Positions 48,239 to 59,428 of a stretch of DNA of 64,000 bases are shown here, in pieces. Origin of the DNA: Extensimonas vulgaris (GTDB lineage Bacteria; Pseudomonadota; Gammaproteobacteria; Burkholderiales; Burkholderiaceae_C); NCBI RefSeq assembly GCF_003337425.1, contig NZ_QPJU01000004.1, positions 124,001 to 188,000 on the forward strand, read 5' to 3'. The position numbers and the translations under genes were made by a program. The notes beneath the pieces are model-generated. The model had not been told where the DNA came from. It saw only the letters and a list, made by a program, of their open reading frames with translations, and did no database searches. Positions within the stretch are counted from its first letter, which is position 1. Each line of letters begins with the position of its first letter.

Positions 48239-49852
48239 ATGGTCATGCAACTGAATCTGAGAGCATTTTTCGAGCGCGTCGAAGCCTATTTCCCGGAAAA
48301 GGAAATCGTCTCGCGCCAAGCCGACGGCACGCTGTTTCGCTACCGCTACGCTGATTATTGCCGGCGCGTGCGGCAGCTGGCCGATGCCTTGAGGCGGCTG
48401 GGCATAGGCCCGGGCGACAAGGTGGCTACGCTCGGCTGGAACACCTACCGGCACATGGAGCTGTATTTCGCCGTGCCTTGCCTCGGGGCCGTGCTGCACA
48501 CCGTGAACATCCGGCTCTCCGACGACCACATCGCCTATATCCTCAACCACGCCGAGGACGTGGCCCTGTTCGTCGATCCCGACCTGGTGCCCACCCTAGA
48601 GCGCATCGCGCCGCAATTGCGCACCGTGCGCCACTTCATCGTGCTCGATGACGGCGCGGGGGCGGCGGCGCTGCCAGAGGTGCGGGCCTACGAAGACTTT
48701 TTGGCGCAGGGTGATGCCGCTTTCGCATACCCTGTGCTCGATGAGAACATGCCTTGCGGCATGTGCTTCACCTCGGCCACCACGGGTGACCCCAAAGGTG
48801 TCAGCTACACCCAGCGCGGCCTGTACCTGCACACGCTGGCGCTGTGCATGGCCGACTCGCTGGCAGTTTCAGAGCACGACACACTGTTGCCCGTGGTGCC
48901 CATGTTCCACGTCAACTCCTGGGGGCTGCCCTATGCGGCGGTGGCTACGGGCGCCAAGGTGGTGCTGCCGGGGCCGCAGCCGACCGCAGCCGACATCCTC
49001 GACCTGATCGAATCCGAGCGCGTGACGTTTTGCGCGGCAGCCGTCACGGTGGGCGTGCAGATGTATGCGCAGCAGCGCGAGCGCCGGCGCGACCTGGGCT
49101 CTTTGCGCGGGCTCATGCTCGGCGGCTCGGCAACGCCGCGGGCGCTCATGCGGCGCTACCTCGAAGACTATGGGGTGCATATCTACACCGCCTGGGGTGC
49201 GACGGAAGCGGCCCCGCTCGCCACCATCACGCACGTGCGCCAGGCGCTCTTGTCCGCAGGGCCCGAGGCAGAGATCGAGGTGCGCGCGCGCCAGGGCATA
49301 CCGCTGCCCGGCATCGAGCTCAAAGTGCTCGATGCCCAAGGGCAGCCCGTGCCGCGCGACGACGAGCACGCCGGCGAGGTCTATGTGCGCGGGCCCTGGG
49401 TCGCGACCGAGTATTACCGCGATGCGCGCAGCCGCGATGGCTTCGTCGATGGCTGGTGGAAAAGCGGCGACATCGCCACCGTAGGGCCTGATGGCTCGAT
49501 CCGTCTGGTCGATCGCGCCAAAGACCTCATCAAGTCCGGCGGCGAATGGATTTCCTCGGTCGATCTGGAAAACGAGCTCATGGCCCACCCCGCGGTGGCC
49601 GAAGCCGCGGTGGTGGCGATGCCCGATGCACGCTGGCAGGAGCGGCCGATCGCCTTCATCGTCACCGCCCCCGGCGCGCAGCCGCCCTCTGAAGAAGATC
49701 TTCGACAATGGCTCGCACGGCGCTTCGTCAAGTGGTGGCTACCCGATCGCTTCGTGGTGACCGATGCCTTGCCCAAGACCGGCGTTGGCAAGCTCGACAA
49801 GCGCCGCCTGCGCGAGCGCGCCGCCGAACTCGCTGTCGCCGGCCCGGCTTAA
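48239..49852 (+). CDS. Medium/long-chain acyl-CoA ligase (AMP-forming)
   Basis: A 537-aa adenylate-forming enzyme resembling AlkK-type fatty-acyl-CoA synthetases. The P-loop is TSATTGDPKGVSYTQRG (Ala replacing the usual Gly of SGTTG), followed by PMFHVNSWGLPY, YTAWGATEAAP (A5), GWWKSGDIATV, VDRAKDLIKSGGEWIS and the C-terminal catalytic Lys in PKTGVGKLDKR. In this cluster it could activate the acid released from a lactone or ester, for example a dicarboxylate or hydroxy acid; that is inference. Alternative ATG at 48245. No clear Shine-Dalgarno. First gene of the predicted sigma-54-driven operon. Confidence 0.9.
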   Translation: MVMQLNLRAFFERVEAYFPEKEIVSRQADGTLFRYRYADYCRRVRQLADALRRLGIGPGDKVATLGWNTYRHMELYFAVPCLGAVLHTVNIRLSDDHIAYILNHAEDVALFVDPDLVPTLERIAPQLRTVRHFIVLDDGAGAAALPEVRAYEDFLAQGDAAFAYPVLDENMPCGMCFTSATTGDPKGVSYTQRGLYLHTLALCMADSLAVSEHDTLLPVVPMFHVNSWGLPYAAVATGAKVVLPGPQPTAADILDLIESERVTFCAAAVTVGVQMYAQQRERRRDLGSLRGLMLGGSATPRALMRRYLEDYGVHIYTAWGATEAAPLATITHVRQALLSAGPEAEIEVRARQGIPLPGIELKVLDAQGQPVPRDDEHAGEVYVRGPWVATEYYRDARSRDGFVDGWWKSGDIATVGPDGSIRLVDRAKDLIKSGGEWISSVDLENELMAHPAVAEAAVVAMPDARWQERPIAFIVTAPGAQPPSEEDLRQWLARRFVKWWLPDRFVVTDALPKTGVGKLDKRRLRERAAELAVAGPA

Positions 49853-49951
49853 GGCCATGCGAAAAGCGTGCAGATGGGCTGGTTAGGGTTGCGAGGGTGG
49901 AGGACTGCTGGCCAGTGCCAGTGACTGATTTCATTCAACAGGAGATTCAAA

Positions 49952-51406
49952 GTGGGTGCAGAAAAAACGCTGCCGGACTGCAGCAAGCTGTTTTTGGGCG
50001 GGCGCTGGGTGGAGCCGGTGCAAGGCACGTATTACGACAACGAAAACCCCGCCAAGCGCGAGACGATTTGCCGTGTGGCGCAGGCTTCGGCGGCGGACGT
50101 AGATGCGGCCGTGCGCTGTGCGCAGCAGGCGCTCGAGCCAGGTAGCCCCTGGGCGCAAATGACGCCGGCCGCCCGGGCGCGGCTGCTGTGGCGCGTGGCC
50201 GAGCGCATTCGGGAGCAAGTCGAGGAATTGGCCTGGCTCGAGTCGCTCGACACCGGCAAACCCTATGGCGAGGCGCTGCACGGTGACATTCCGCACGCGG
50301 CCGGCGCTTTTGAATACTACGCGGGCTGGTGCAGCAAGCTCGCGGGCAGCGTGCTGCCGGTTTCGCCGCGTTACCTCGACTACACGCGGCTCGAACCCGT
50401 GGGTGTGGTCGGGGCCATCATCCCGTGGAACTTTCCGCTGCAGATGGCGGCGATGAAGGTTGCGCCGGCGCTGGCTGCGGGCAATGCCGTGCTGCTCAAG
50501 CCTGCCGAGCAGACGCCGCTCACGGCGTTTGCCTTGGCACGCATCTTCGAGGAGCTCGAATTCCCGCCCGGCGTGCTCAACGTGCTGCCCGGCTTTGGCG
50601 AAACGGGCGCTGCGATGGTCGCGCATCCGGGCATAGACAAGATCACCTTCACAGGCTCCACGGCGGTCGGCAAGATCATCATGCGCGGCGCGGCAGACAC
50701 GCTCAAGCGGGTCTCGCTCGAACTCGGCGGCAAGTCGCCCAACATCGTCTTCGCTGACGCCGACCTCAAGCGCGCCGTGCGTGGCGCCACCACCGGCATT
50801 TACTACAACCAGGGGCAGATGTGCACCGCGGGCTCGCGCATCCTCGTGCAGGACAGTCTCTATGAAAAATTCCTCGAGGCCTTCACCGCCGCCATCGCCG
50901 ACCTACGCCCCGGCGATCCGCTCGACCCCAAGACACGCATGGGCGCGCTGGTGTCGCAAGAGCAGTTCGATCGCGTGAGCCACTACGTCGCGCTGGGGCA
51001 GGAGGACGGCGCCACCTTGCTGGCCGGCGGCCAGGGCAGCGCGGACAGCGGGTACTTTTTCCCGCCCACGATCTTTACCGACGTGCAGCCCACGCACCGC
51101 ATCGCCCAGGAAGAAATCTTCGGCCCCGTGGTGTCCATCCTGCGCTTTGGCAACGAAGAAGAGGCTTTGCGCCTGGCCAACGGCGTTTCTTACGGTCTCG
51201 CGGCGGGCGTGTGGACGGCAGACGTGGGGCGCGCGCACCGCATCGCCCATGGCCTGCGCGCAGGCACCGTATGGGTCAACACCTACAACGCGCTGTGGAA
51301 CGAGGCCCCTTTCGGTGGCTACAAGCAAAGCGGCATGGGCCGCGAAGGCGGGCGCGAGGGCATCGAGCCCTACACCGAAGTAAAAAACATCTGCCTTTCC
51401 CTCTGA
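49952..51406 (+). CDS. NAD(P)-dependent aldehyde dehydrogenase
   Basis: A 484-aa aldehyde dehydrogenase of the betaine-aldehyde/6-oxohexanoate type. It has IIPWNFPLQMAAMKVAPALA, the general-base Glu in LELGGKSPN, catalytic Cys291 in GQMCTAGSR, and PFGGYKQSGMGREGG near the end. The start is GTG at 49952, supported by AGGAGA (49940-49945). In cyclic-ketone clusters an enzyme of this class (ChnE/CpnE) oxidises the omega-oxo acid to a dicarboxylate; that role is proposed here from context. Confidence 0.92.
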   Translation: MGAEKTLPDCSKLFLGGRWVEPVQGTYYDNENPAKRETICRVAQASAADVDAAVRCAQQALEPGSPWAQMTPAARARLLWRVAERIREQVEELAWLESLDTGKPYGEALHGDIPHAAGAFEYYAGWCSKLAGSVLPVSPRYLDYTRLEPVGVVGAIIPWNFPLQMAAMKVAPALAAGNAVLLKPAEQTPLTAFALARIFEELEFPPGVLNVLPGFGETGAAMVAHPGIDKITFTGSTAVGKIIMRGAADTLKRVSLELGGKSPNIVFADADLKRAVRGATTGIYYNQGQMCTAGSRILVQDSLYEKFLEAFTAAIADLRPGDPLDPKTRMGALVSQEQFDRVSHYVALGQEDGATLLAGGQGSADSGYFFPPTIFTDVQPTHRIAQEEIFGPVVSILRFGNEEEALRLANGVSYGLAAGVWTADVGRAHRIAHGLRAGTVWVNTYNALWNEAPFGGYKQSGMGREGGREGIEPYTEVKNICLSL

Positions 51407-51447
51407 ATTCGTTGGATTCCGTTCATTCCATCCCCAGGAGACTCGCT

Positions 51448-52557
51448 ATGGCAAAAACCGGCCGCATTGCATTGTTCGAAAGCCCACACCAACCGTTCAC
51501 GTTCCGTGAGATGCCCGTGCCTGACCCCAAACCCGGCGCAGCCGTGGTGCGCGTGACCATGGCCAACATCTGCGGCTCCGACCTGCACGCCTGGCATGGC
51601 GACTTCAAGCTCACGGGCCTGGGGGGCAAGCTGCCCACGGTGCTCGGGCACGAGATGGCAGGCCAGATCGTCGCGCTCGGAGAGGGCAAGCACACCGACG
51701 GCAACGGACAGCCCTTGCACGAGGGTGACCACGTGGTCTACACCTATTTCACGGGCTGCGGCCACTGCCCCATGTGCCTGCGCGGCCACCGTGTGTCGTG
51801 CGACGAACTCAGCATGGCCATGACCGAGCCGGCGCTCGAGTGGCCGTACTTCGTCGGCGGCTATGCCGACTATTACTACATCAAGCCCGGCGCGACGATC
51901 TACAAAGTCCCGCAGGGCCTGCCCGACGAAGTGGTGGCGGGCGCGAACTGCGCGCTGTCGCAGGTCATCTCCGGCTGGGAGCGCGCGCAGCTGACGTTTG
52001 ACGAAACGGTGCTCATCCAGGGCGCGGGCGGGCTCGGCCTCTACGCCTGCGCGGTGGCCAAGGCGTTTGGCGCGCGCCTCGTGATCGCCGTTGACGCGGT
52101 GCAGCAGCGCCTGGACATGGCACGCCGCTTCGGCGCCGATGCGACGATCAACCTCACCGAGTTGCCCGACGAAAAAGCGCGCGTGAATCTCGTCAAAAAG
52201 CTCACCGACGGGCGCGGCGTGGACGTGGTGATGGAGCTCGTCGGCCGCGCCGACGTGGTGCCCGAGGGCTTGCGCATGCTCGGGCAGTTCGGGCGCTACG
52301 TCACCATAGGCAACATCAATGCAGGGCAGACCTATGCGGCCGATCCGTCGCGGCTCGTGATGTCCAACAAATCCATGCTGGGGGTGTCGCTCTACGAGCC
52401 GCCGACGCTGGGCAAGGCGCTGCGTTTCCTGGAGCGCCATCGCGACACCCTGCCGTTCGCTGAAATGCTGAGCACGCGCTTTCCGCTCGAACAGATCAAC
52501 GAGGCCTTCGCCAAGGCCGACGCCCGCGAGGTGGTGCGCGCGAGCATCGTGCCCTGA
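51448..52557 (+). CDS. Zinc-dependent alcohol dehydrogenase (MDR family)
   Basis: A 369-aa medium-chain dehydrogenase. Catalytic zinc ligands are Cys42 (NICGSDLH) and His68-Glu69 (GHE). Structural zinc cysteines are 104, 107, 110 and 118 (GCGHCPMCLRGHRVSC). The NAD site is GAGGLGLYA. CAGGAG (51435-51440) precedes the ATG at 51448. It could oxidise the omega-hydroxy acid from lactone opening (ChnD/CpnD-like step) or the cyclic alcohol itself; the sequence does not decide. It is not closely similar to what I recall of ChnD. Confidence 0.92.
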   Translation: MAKTGRIALFESPHQPFTFREMPVPDPKPGAAVVRVTMANICGSDLHAWHGDFKLTGLGGKLPTVLGHEMAGQIVALGEGKHTDGNGQPLHEGDHVVYTYFTGCGHCPMCLRGHRVSCDELSMAMTEPALEWPYFVGGYADYYYIKPGATIYKVPQGLPDEVVAGANCALSQVISGWERAQLTFDETVLIQGAGGLGLYACAVAKAFGARLVIAVDAVQQRLDMARRFGADATINLTELPDEKARVNLVKKLTDGRGVDVVMELVGRADVVPEGLRMLGQFGRYVTIGNINAGQTYAADPSRLVMSNKSMLGVSLYEPPTLGKALRFLERHRDTLPFAEMLSTRFPLEQINEAFAKADAREVVRASIVP

Positions 52558-52678
52558 GGGCAACCGGACTGAGGCGCGCAAACGCGCCGAAAGTGGTGCC
52601 GGTGCGGACGATCCGATACCGGCTTTCAAGAAACGGCGCGCACAGGTGTGCGCGCAACGACAATCAAAGGAGCACATC

Positions 52679-53587
52679 ATGGCAAGTCCAGAGTCGCAAG
52701 ACTTGGTCAATCTCTACAAAGGGTGGGTCGCAGCAATGCAGGCCAAGCCCGACATGGAACTCGAAGAGATTCGCAAACTCTTCGGTCATTGGGGCGACGT
52801 GACCGTCGATCCCCGAGGGGTCGATTACATCGAGGTCGATGTCGAGGGCATTCCCGCGATGTGGGCCATACCGAAAAACAGCGTGCAGGACCGGGCCTTG
52901 CTGTGCTCGCACGGAGGCGGCTACGTCGTTGGCTCCATGTACACGCACCGCAAGCTCTTCGGCCACATCGCCAAGGCCGTGGGCTGCCGCGCGCTGATCG
53001 TGGACTATCGCCGGGCACCCGAAAACCCGCATCCGGGGCCGGTCAACGACATGGCCACGGCCTACCGCTGGCTGCTCGAACACGAAAAACTCTCGCCGTC
53101 CCACATCGCGCTGACTGGGGATTCGGCCGGCGGGGCGCTCGCGCTCACGACCATCGCCCGCATTCGCGAGCTGGGCTTGCCGCTGCCGGCCGCCACCATG
53201 CCGATGTCGCCGTGGGCAGGCTGGGATACTTCTGGGAAAACCTACGACACCAACAAGGACAAGGATGCCCTGGTGTCGCGCGACACGACCGAGGCCCTGG
53301 GCAGCCTGTTCATCGGCAACGGCGATCCCAAGCATCCGCTGGCGAACCCGCTCTACACCGACTACACGGGCTTCCCGCCGATTTACATCCAGGTTGGCGA
53401 TGCCGAGACCTTGCTCGACGACAGTCTGCGCATTGCCGAGCGTGCGAAAGCGGCTGGTGCGGACGTGCGCATAGACGTGTACCCCGAAATGCAGCACGTG
53501 TTCCAGTTCCTCGCCGGCAACGCCCCCGAGGCCGATGAGTCCATCCAGCGCATGGCTGCCTGGGTGCGGCCGAAGATCGGTTTGTAA
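52679..53587 (+). CDS. HSL-type carboxylesterase / lactone hydrolase
   Basis: A 302-aa alpha/beta hydrolase of the hormone-sensitive-lipase family. It has the oxyanion motif HGGGYVVGS (78-86), nucleophile Ser149 in GDSAGG, an Asp in GDAETLLDDS and a His in MQHVFQ. ChnC/CpnC lactonases of cyclohexanol and cyclopentanol pathways belong to this type, so hydrolysis of the lactone made by the adjacent BVMOs is the natural proposal. AAAGGAG (52666-52672) precedes the ATG at 52679. It is the last gene of the plus-strand unit. Confidence 0.9.
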   Translation: MASPESQDLVNLYKGWVAAMQAKPDMELEEIRKLFGHWGDVTVDPRGVDYIEVDVEGIPAMWAIPKNSVQDRALLCSHGGGYVVGSMYTHRKLFGHIAKAVGCRALIVDYRRAPENPHPGPVNDMATAYRWLLEHEKLSPSHIALTGDSAGGALALTTIARIRELGLPLPAATMPMSPWAGWDTSGKTYDTNKDKDALVSRDTTEALGSLFIGNGDPKHPLANPLYTDYTGFPPIYIQVGDAETLLDDSLRIAERAKAAGADVRIDVYPEMQHVFQFLAGNAPEADESIQRMAAWVRPKIGL

Positions 53588-53596
53588 CCCTGAAGA

Positions 53597-53627
53597 GAAA
53601 AAGGGCGCCGCATGCGGCGCCCTTTTT
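53597..53627. terminator. Bidirectional terminator between esterase and BVMO genes
   Basis: A perfect 31-bp palindromic sequence, GAAAAAGGGCGCCGC-A/T-GCGGCGCCC with TTTTTC, provides a GC stem and T tracts on both strands. It sits between the convergent operons. Confidence 0.92.
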
Positions 53628-53652
53628 CAGCAGCATTGGCTAATCGACAGCT

Positions 53653-55308
53653 TCAGCCAGACGCGCGCTCCAGAGGCTGGAATGCAAAGCCTTGGTATTG
53701 CGCATGCACCACGTCGGCGAGCTGCTTACGATAATTCCCCAAGCCACCCAGATAGAACATCACGGCATGTTCTTTACCAGGGATGTTGGCGCCGAAGATC
53801 CACGATTCGACCTTGGGGAACAGTGTCATTTCGGCAATTTCCTTGCAAGTGCGGCTCCAGCTTTCTTCGGCGTCGTGCGTTGATTCGGTCGTTGCAAGCC
53901 CGTGCTGGCGCATGTGGGCGATCAGGTCGGCGATCCATTCGACCTGCGTTTCGATCGAGGGCGGCAGGTTCGTGAACGGGCCGTTCGGGCCGAGAATCAT
54001 GAACATGTTGGGAAAGCCGGCAGTCGTGATGCCCAGGTAGCTGGTGGGCCCGTTTTCCCAGTGTTCACCGATGCTCTTGCCACCGCGCCCGCGCAAGTCC
54101 ATGCGGCGGTAATTGCCATCGACGGCATCGAAGCCCGTGGCAAAGACCAGCACGTCCAGCTCATGTTCCACGCCATCGGCAGTGCGAATACCTTGGGGCG
54201 TCATCGCGCTGATCGGTGTGGCTTTCACGTCCACCAGCGAGACGTTGCTGCGGTTGTAGGTGCGGTAGTAGCCGCTGTCGCACAGCGGGCGGCGGGCATA
54301 GAGGTCATGGGGCGTGAGCTTGCGTGCCGTCTCGGGGTCGTGGACGATTTCGGCGATCTTGTGGCGTATGAAAGAGGCTGCGGCCTCGTTGGCCTGCGGG
54401 TCGGTCGCGATGTCGCCAAAGGTGCCGAACATGAAGTAAAAGCCATTTCCCTCATTCCAGGCTTCCTGGAAAACGCGCTGGCGCTCTTCCTCCGAGACGC
54501 TCATTGCCGGAACCGTGCTTTCGGCGAAGCCGAATGCCACAGCCGATTCGCGCACCTGCTGCCATGTCTGGCGGAAGTTCTGCTTGGTTTCAATGATTTC
54601 GCGTTTCGATACTGCCCGGTTTCCGGTCGGCACGCTGTATTGCGGCGAGCGCTGAAAGACCGTGAGGTGTTTGACCTCTGGGGCGATGGCGGTAATCACC
54701 TGCACGCCTGTCGAGCCCGTGCCGATCACGCCCACGCGCTTGCCGCGCAGATCGACGCCCGCAGGCCAGGCCGCCGTGTGGTAGATCTCACCTTTGAAGC
54801 TGTCGCGCCCCGGAAAGTCGGGGATGTTGATGGCGGAAAGCAGCCCGAGTGCCGTGACGACGAAACGCGCGGTATAGCGTTCGCCGCGGTCTGTGCGTAC
54901 TTCCCAGGTGCCGCTTGGCTCGTCGAAGCGCATGGACGTCACGGTCGTATTCAATTGGATATCACTGCGCAGGTCATAGCGATCCGCTACCTGTTCCAGA
55001 TAATCCAGGATTTCCGGCTGGGTCAGGTACCGATTTTTCCATTCACGCTCTTGCAACATCGTTTCGTCGAACGAGTATTGGTAGACGTGGCTGTGCGTAT
55101 CGGACAAGGCGCCGGGGTAGCGATTCCAATACCAGGTACCGCCGATGCCGCCGGCCTTGTCGAATACGCGGGTTTTGAGCCCGAGCTGATCGCGCAGTTT
55201 GTGCAGCATATAAAGCCCGCCGAAACCTGCGCCGATGACGATGGCGTCGAAATCCAGCGATTGCGGGGAGGTGCAAGCTTGACTGGTGCTGGGATGCAAG
55301 GCATTCAT
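53653..55308 (-). CDS. Baeyer-Villiger monooxygenase, cyclohexanone-monooxygenase type
   Basis: A 551-aa FAD/NADPH flavoprotein that inserts oxygen next to a ketone carbonyl. It has a first Rossmann GAGFGG (26-31), the BVMO fingerprint FKGEIYHTAAWP (171-182, FxGxxxHxxxWP), and a second Rossmann GTGSTG (196-201). Many stretches agree with my memory of Acinetobacter cyclohexanone monooxygenase (RYPGALSDTHSH, RPLCDSGYYRTYNR, GPNGPFTNLPPSIE, EMTLFPKVESWIFGANIPGK). I start at the ATG at 55308; an earlier in-frame ATG at 55377 is possible. It is second in the two-BVMO operon and lower in GC than the housekeeping genes. Confidence 0.93.
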   Translation of the reverse strand: MNALHPSTSQACTSPQSLDFDAIVIGAGFGGLYMLHKLRDQLGLKTRVFDKAGGIGGTWYWNRYPGALSDTHSHVYQYSFDETMLQEREWKNRYLTQPEILDYLEQVADRYDLRSDIQLNTTVTSMRFDEPSGTWEVRTDRGERYTARFVVTALGLLSAINIPDFPGRDSFKGEIYHTAAWPAGVDLRGKRVGVIGTGSTGVQVITAIAPEVKHLTVFQRSPQYSVPTGNRAVSKREIIETKQNFRQTWQQVRESAVAFGFAESTVPAMSVSEEERQRVFQEAWNEGNGFYFMFGTFGDIATDPQANEAAASFIRHKIAEIVHDPETARKLTPHDLYARRPLCDSGYYRTYNRSNVSLVDVKATPISAMTPQGIRTADGVEHELDVLVFATGFDAVDGNYRRMDLRGRGGKSIGEHWENGPTSYLGITTAGFPNMFMILGPNGPFTNLPPSIETQVEWIADLIAHMRQHGLATTESTHDAEESWSRTCKEIAEMTLFPKVESWIFGANIPGKEHAVMFYLGGLGNYRKQLADVVHAQYQGFAFQPLERASG

Positions 55309-55344
55309 GTGAGTGTCTTTCGGAGAATTGGTTGTAATATGAAA

Positions 55345-55374
55345 CCATCCATACAATGGCTTTTGCATGGATGG
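55345..55374. other. Hairpin between the two BVMO genes
   Basis: The 96-base gap holds an 8-bp perfect inverted repeat CCATCCAT/ATGGATGG (55345-55352 with 55367-55374) with a 14-base loop. It has no T tract; it may set differential expression or mRNA stability of the two monooxygenase cistrons. Confidence 0.45.
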
Positions 55375-55404
55375 CATTCAAATATCCTTCAGGGTCAGCT
55401 TGTT

Positions 55405-57144
<1,740 letters not shown>

Positions 57145-57185
57145 CTATTGCAGTGATGTTTGGGGCTGGATGCATGACGCAAGAA

Positions 57186-57202
57186 TGTTCCACTCTGGAA
57201 CA
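57186..57202. promoter_or_regulatory. Candidate activator binding site (UAS) for the BVMO operon
   Basis: TGTTCCA-CTC-TGGAACA is a perfect 7-bp inverted repeat centred about 131 bases upstream of the predicted sigma-54 start. This is a normal distance for an enhancer-binding protein. Related imperfect copies occur in front of the second sigma-54 promoter at 47863-47909. Confidence 0.6.
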
Positions 57203-57398
57203 GCAGGTGTAGCAATTGCAAACATGGAAACCTGCAGTTGCAGATTTGCCACCCTGAGGTCAGGGTATTCACTATGGTGATTGGTGCCGATCTGCGTCTA
57301 AATACAAGTTCCTGACCCAGGTCAAAGCAAGGTGCCGCATAAACAGTGCAGGCGCGTCGTGGCATAGGGCAGTTTGCAGCAGAACGAGGAGACAAGGC

Positions 57399-59390
57399 AT
57401 GGCATTGGCTGATGGACGAGCACCCGCAATCCGCACCGGCAGCATGGACGAGGCGATGCGTGTGTTGCGCATGCGCGAGGCATTCCTGAGCGGGGGCACG
57501 CCTGTGCACGGTTGCGTCAGTGAGCTGGTCGTCGAATCGTGGCGGCGTTGTCGCGACAAGCGGGTCGATCCCGGCTTGCCGGCGGCGCCGGTCGATGCGG
57601 CGTATTTGGAGGTGGCGCAACGCGAACAAGGTGCACTGCTCGACGCAGCGCGCCCGGTGTTGCGCGACATGGAGGATTCACTTGCGGATGCGGGCGCAAT
57701 GGTCTTGCTTTGCAACGGGGCTGGCGTGATCTTGCAAGCCTGCGGTGCTCCAGCGACCCGCGATGCAGGCGCCGAGGTAAACATCGTTCCCGGTGGCATC
57801 TGGGCAGAGGGCGCAGCTGGCACGAACGCGGTGGGGATGGCGATTGCGCTGGACCGCCCGGCTGTGATTCGCAACGTGGAGCATTACTGCGACGCGGTTA
57901 CACGCTGGAGCTGCGTCGCCAGCCCGATCCACGACCCGCTCGACGGCCGACTGATCGGCGTGCTCGACCTGTCGCACTGCGAGCAGGTGTTCGATGATTA
58001 CGCGCGCTCCTTGGTGCTTTCTTCAAGCAAACGCATAGAGCAGGCCCTGGATTGCGCACGTCTGCGTAGCGAAACCATGCTGGTCGAGGCTTACCTCGAG
58101 CACAGCGCCCGGCAGGGCAGCGACGGCGTGTTGCTGCTCGATCGGCAAGGGCGTCTGTTGCGCAGCAATGAACATGCGCTCGAAGCCTTGCGTGCGTACG
58201 GTGTGGAACTGGCGCTGCGGCGTGGCATGGCGCTCGGGGGTGAATGGCAGGCGCAGGGCGTATGGCGTCCGCCGGCATGGTTGCAGCCGGATTGGGTGCG
58301 CCCCATTTTCCAAGGGCAGGACTACGTGGGCATGCTGGTGCGCATTCCGCGTCTGTTGCGGCGTGCGCCTGCGGGCGTGGGCGCTCCTTGCGAGTCCACC
58401 GCCATGGCACCCGAGCCCGACACGCTCGATCCGCGCCTGCGTGGGCACCGTGGCGCCGCCATGCGCAAGGCCGCGATGCAGGCGCTGCGGGTCGCCGTGG
58501 TCGATGTGCCGGTGCTACTCGAAGGGGAAACGGGCACCGGCAAGGAAATCATGGCGCAGGCCATCCACCGCGCCAGCAAGCGCGCAGGCAAACCCTTCAT
58601 CGCCGTGAATTGCGGCGCCATCCCCCGAGAGTTGCTCGCGAGCGAGCTGTTTGGCTACGTCGAAGGGGCGTTCACGGGTGCGCGCCGCGGCGGGCAGGCC
58701 GGGAAGTTCGAGCAGGCCGACGGCGGCACGCTGTTTCTGGACGAATTGGGCGAGCTGCCGCTCGACTTGCAGCCCTATCTGCTGCGGGTTCTCGAAGATG
58801 GAAAGGTCACGCGCCTGGGCAGCGACAAGCCACGCGCGGTCAACGTGCGCATCGTCGCGGCGACGAACCGTGACCTGCGCAGCGCCATGGAAGAAGGGCG
58901 CTTTCGCAGCGACCTGTATTTCCGCTTTCGCGTCGGCATTCACTTACCGCCACTGCGCGAGCGCCGTGAAGACCTCGATCGCTACATCGACAACGCGCTG
59001 GCCGAGGTTGCGCAGCGGCATGGCATCGTCAAGACCGTCTCTGCGGCGCTGCGCGCTTTTTTGCACGGCTACGACTTTCCCGGCAATTTGCGCGAGTTGC
59101 ATAACCTGATCGAACAAATGGCGGTGATGAGCGATGGCGGCGAGTTGGGCCTGGAACATTTGCCCGAGCACCTTCATGCAGCACAAGTTACTTGCGCGGC
59201 GCCCCCCAGCGGGATGGCGCCGTCCATGGCGCCAAGCGCCGCCCCCGGCATGCTCAAGGAGATCGAGTGGCGCACGATCGTCGAGGCGCTGCGGCTCGAG
59301 CAGGGCAACCGCAGTCGCACAGCGCGCCGGCTCGGCATCTCACGCACGACCTTGTATCGGCGCCTGGTGGGCGGCGAACACGCCCTCTGA
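57399..59390 (+). CDS. Sigma-54-dependent activator, AcoR/MimR type
   Basis: A 663-aa bacterial enhancer-binding protein. An N-terminal sensory region with a GAF-like domain (about 65-215, IWAEGAAGTNAVGMAIALDRP) is followed by the AAA+ domain with Walker A GETGTGKE (376-383), the sigma-54-contacting GAFTGA (423-428) and Walker B GTLFLDELGE. A Fis-type helix-turn-helix lies at the C-terminus (GNRSRTARRLGISRTTLYRRL). GAGGAGA (57386-57392) precedes the ATG. It is divergent from the BVMO genes, and both flanking operons carry -24/-12 promoters, so it very likely controls this cluster in response to a ketone or alcohol. Confidence 0.93.
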   Translation: MALADGRAPAIRTGSMDEAMRVLRMREAFLSGGTPVHGCVSELVVESWRRCRDKRVDPGLPAAPVDAAYLEVAQREQGALLDAARPVLRDMEDSLADAGAMVLLCNGAGVILQACGAPATRDAGAEVNIVPGGIWAEGAAGTNAVGMAIALDRPAVIRNVEHYCDAVTRWSCVASPIHDPLDGRLIGVLDLSHCEQVFDDYARSLVLSSSKRIEQALDCARLRSETMLVEAYLEHSARQGSDGVLLLDRQGRLLRSNEHALEALRAYGVELALRRGMALGGEWQAQGVWRPPAWLQPDWVRPIFQGQDYVGMLVRIPRLLRRAPAGVGAPCESTAMAPEPDTLDPRLRGHRGAAMRKAAMQALRVAVVDVPVLLEGETGTGKEIMAQAIHRASKRAGKPFIAVNCGAIPRELLASELFGYVEGAFTGARRGGQAGKFEQADGGTLFLDELGELPLDLQPYLLRVLEDGKVTRLGSDKPRAVNVRIVAATNRDLRSAMEEGRFRSDLYFRFRVGIHLPPLRERREDLDRYIDNALAEVAQRHGIVKTVSAALRAFLHGYDFPGNLRELHNLIEQMAVMSDGGELGLEHLPEHLHAAQVTCAAPPSGMAPSMAPSAAPGMLKEIEWRTIVEALRLEQGNRSRTARRLGISRTTLYRRLVGGEHAL

Positions 59391-59428
59391 GCTTTGTGGG
59401 TTAGCACCGGGTGTCTCGCGTACCTTGC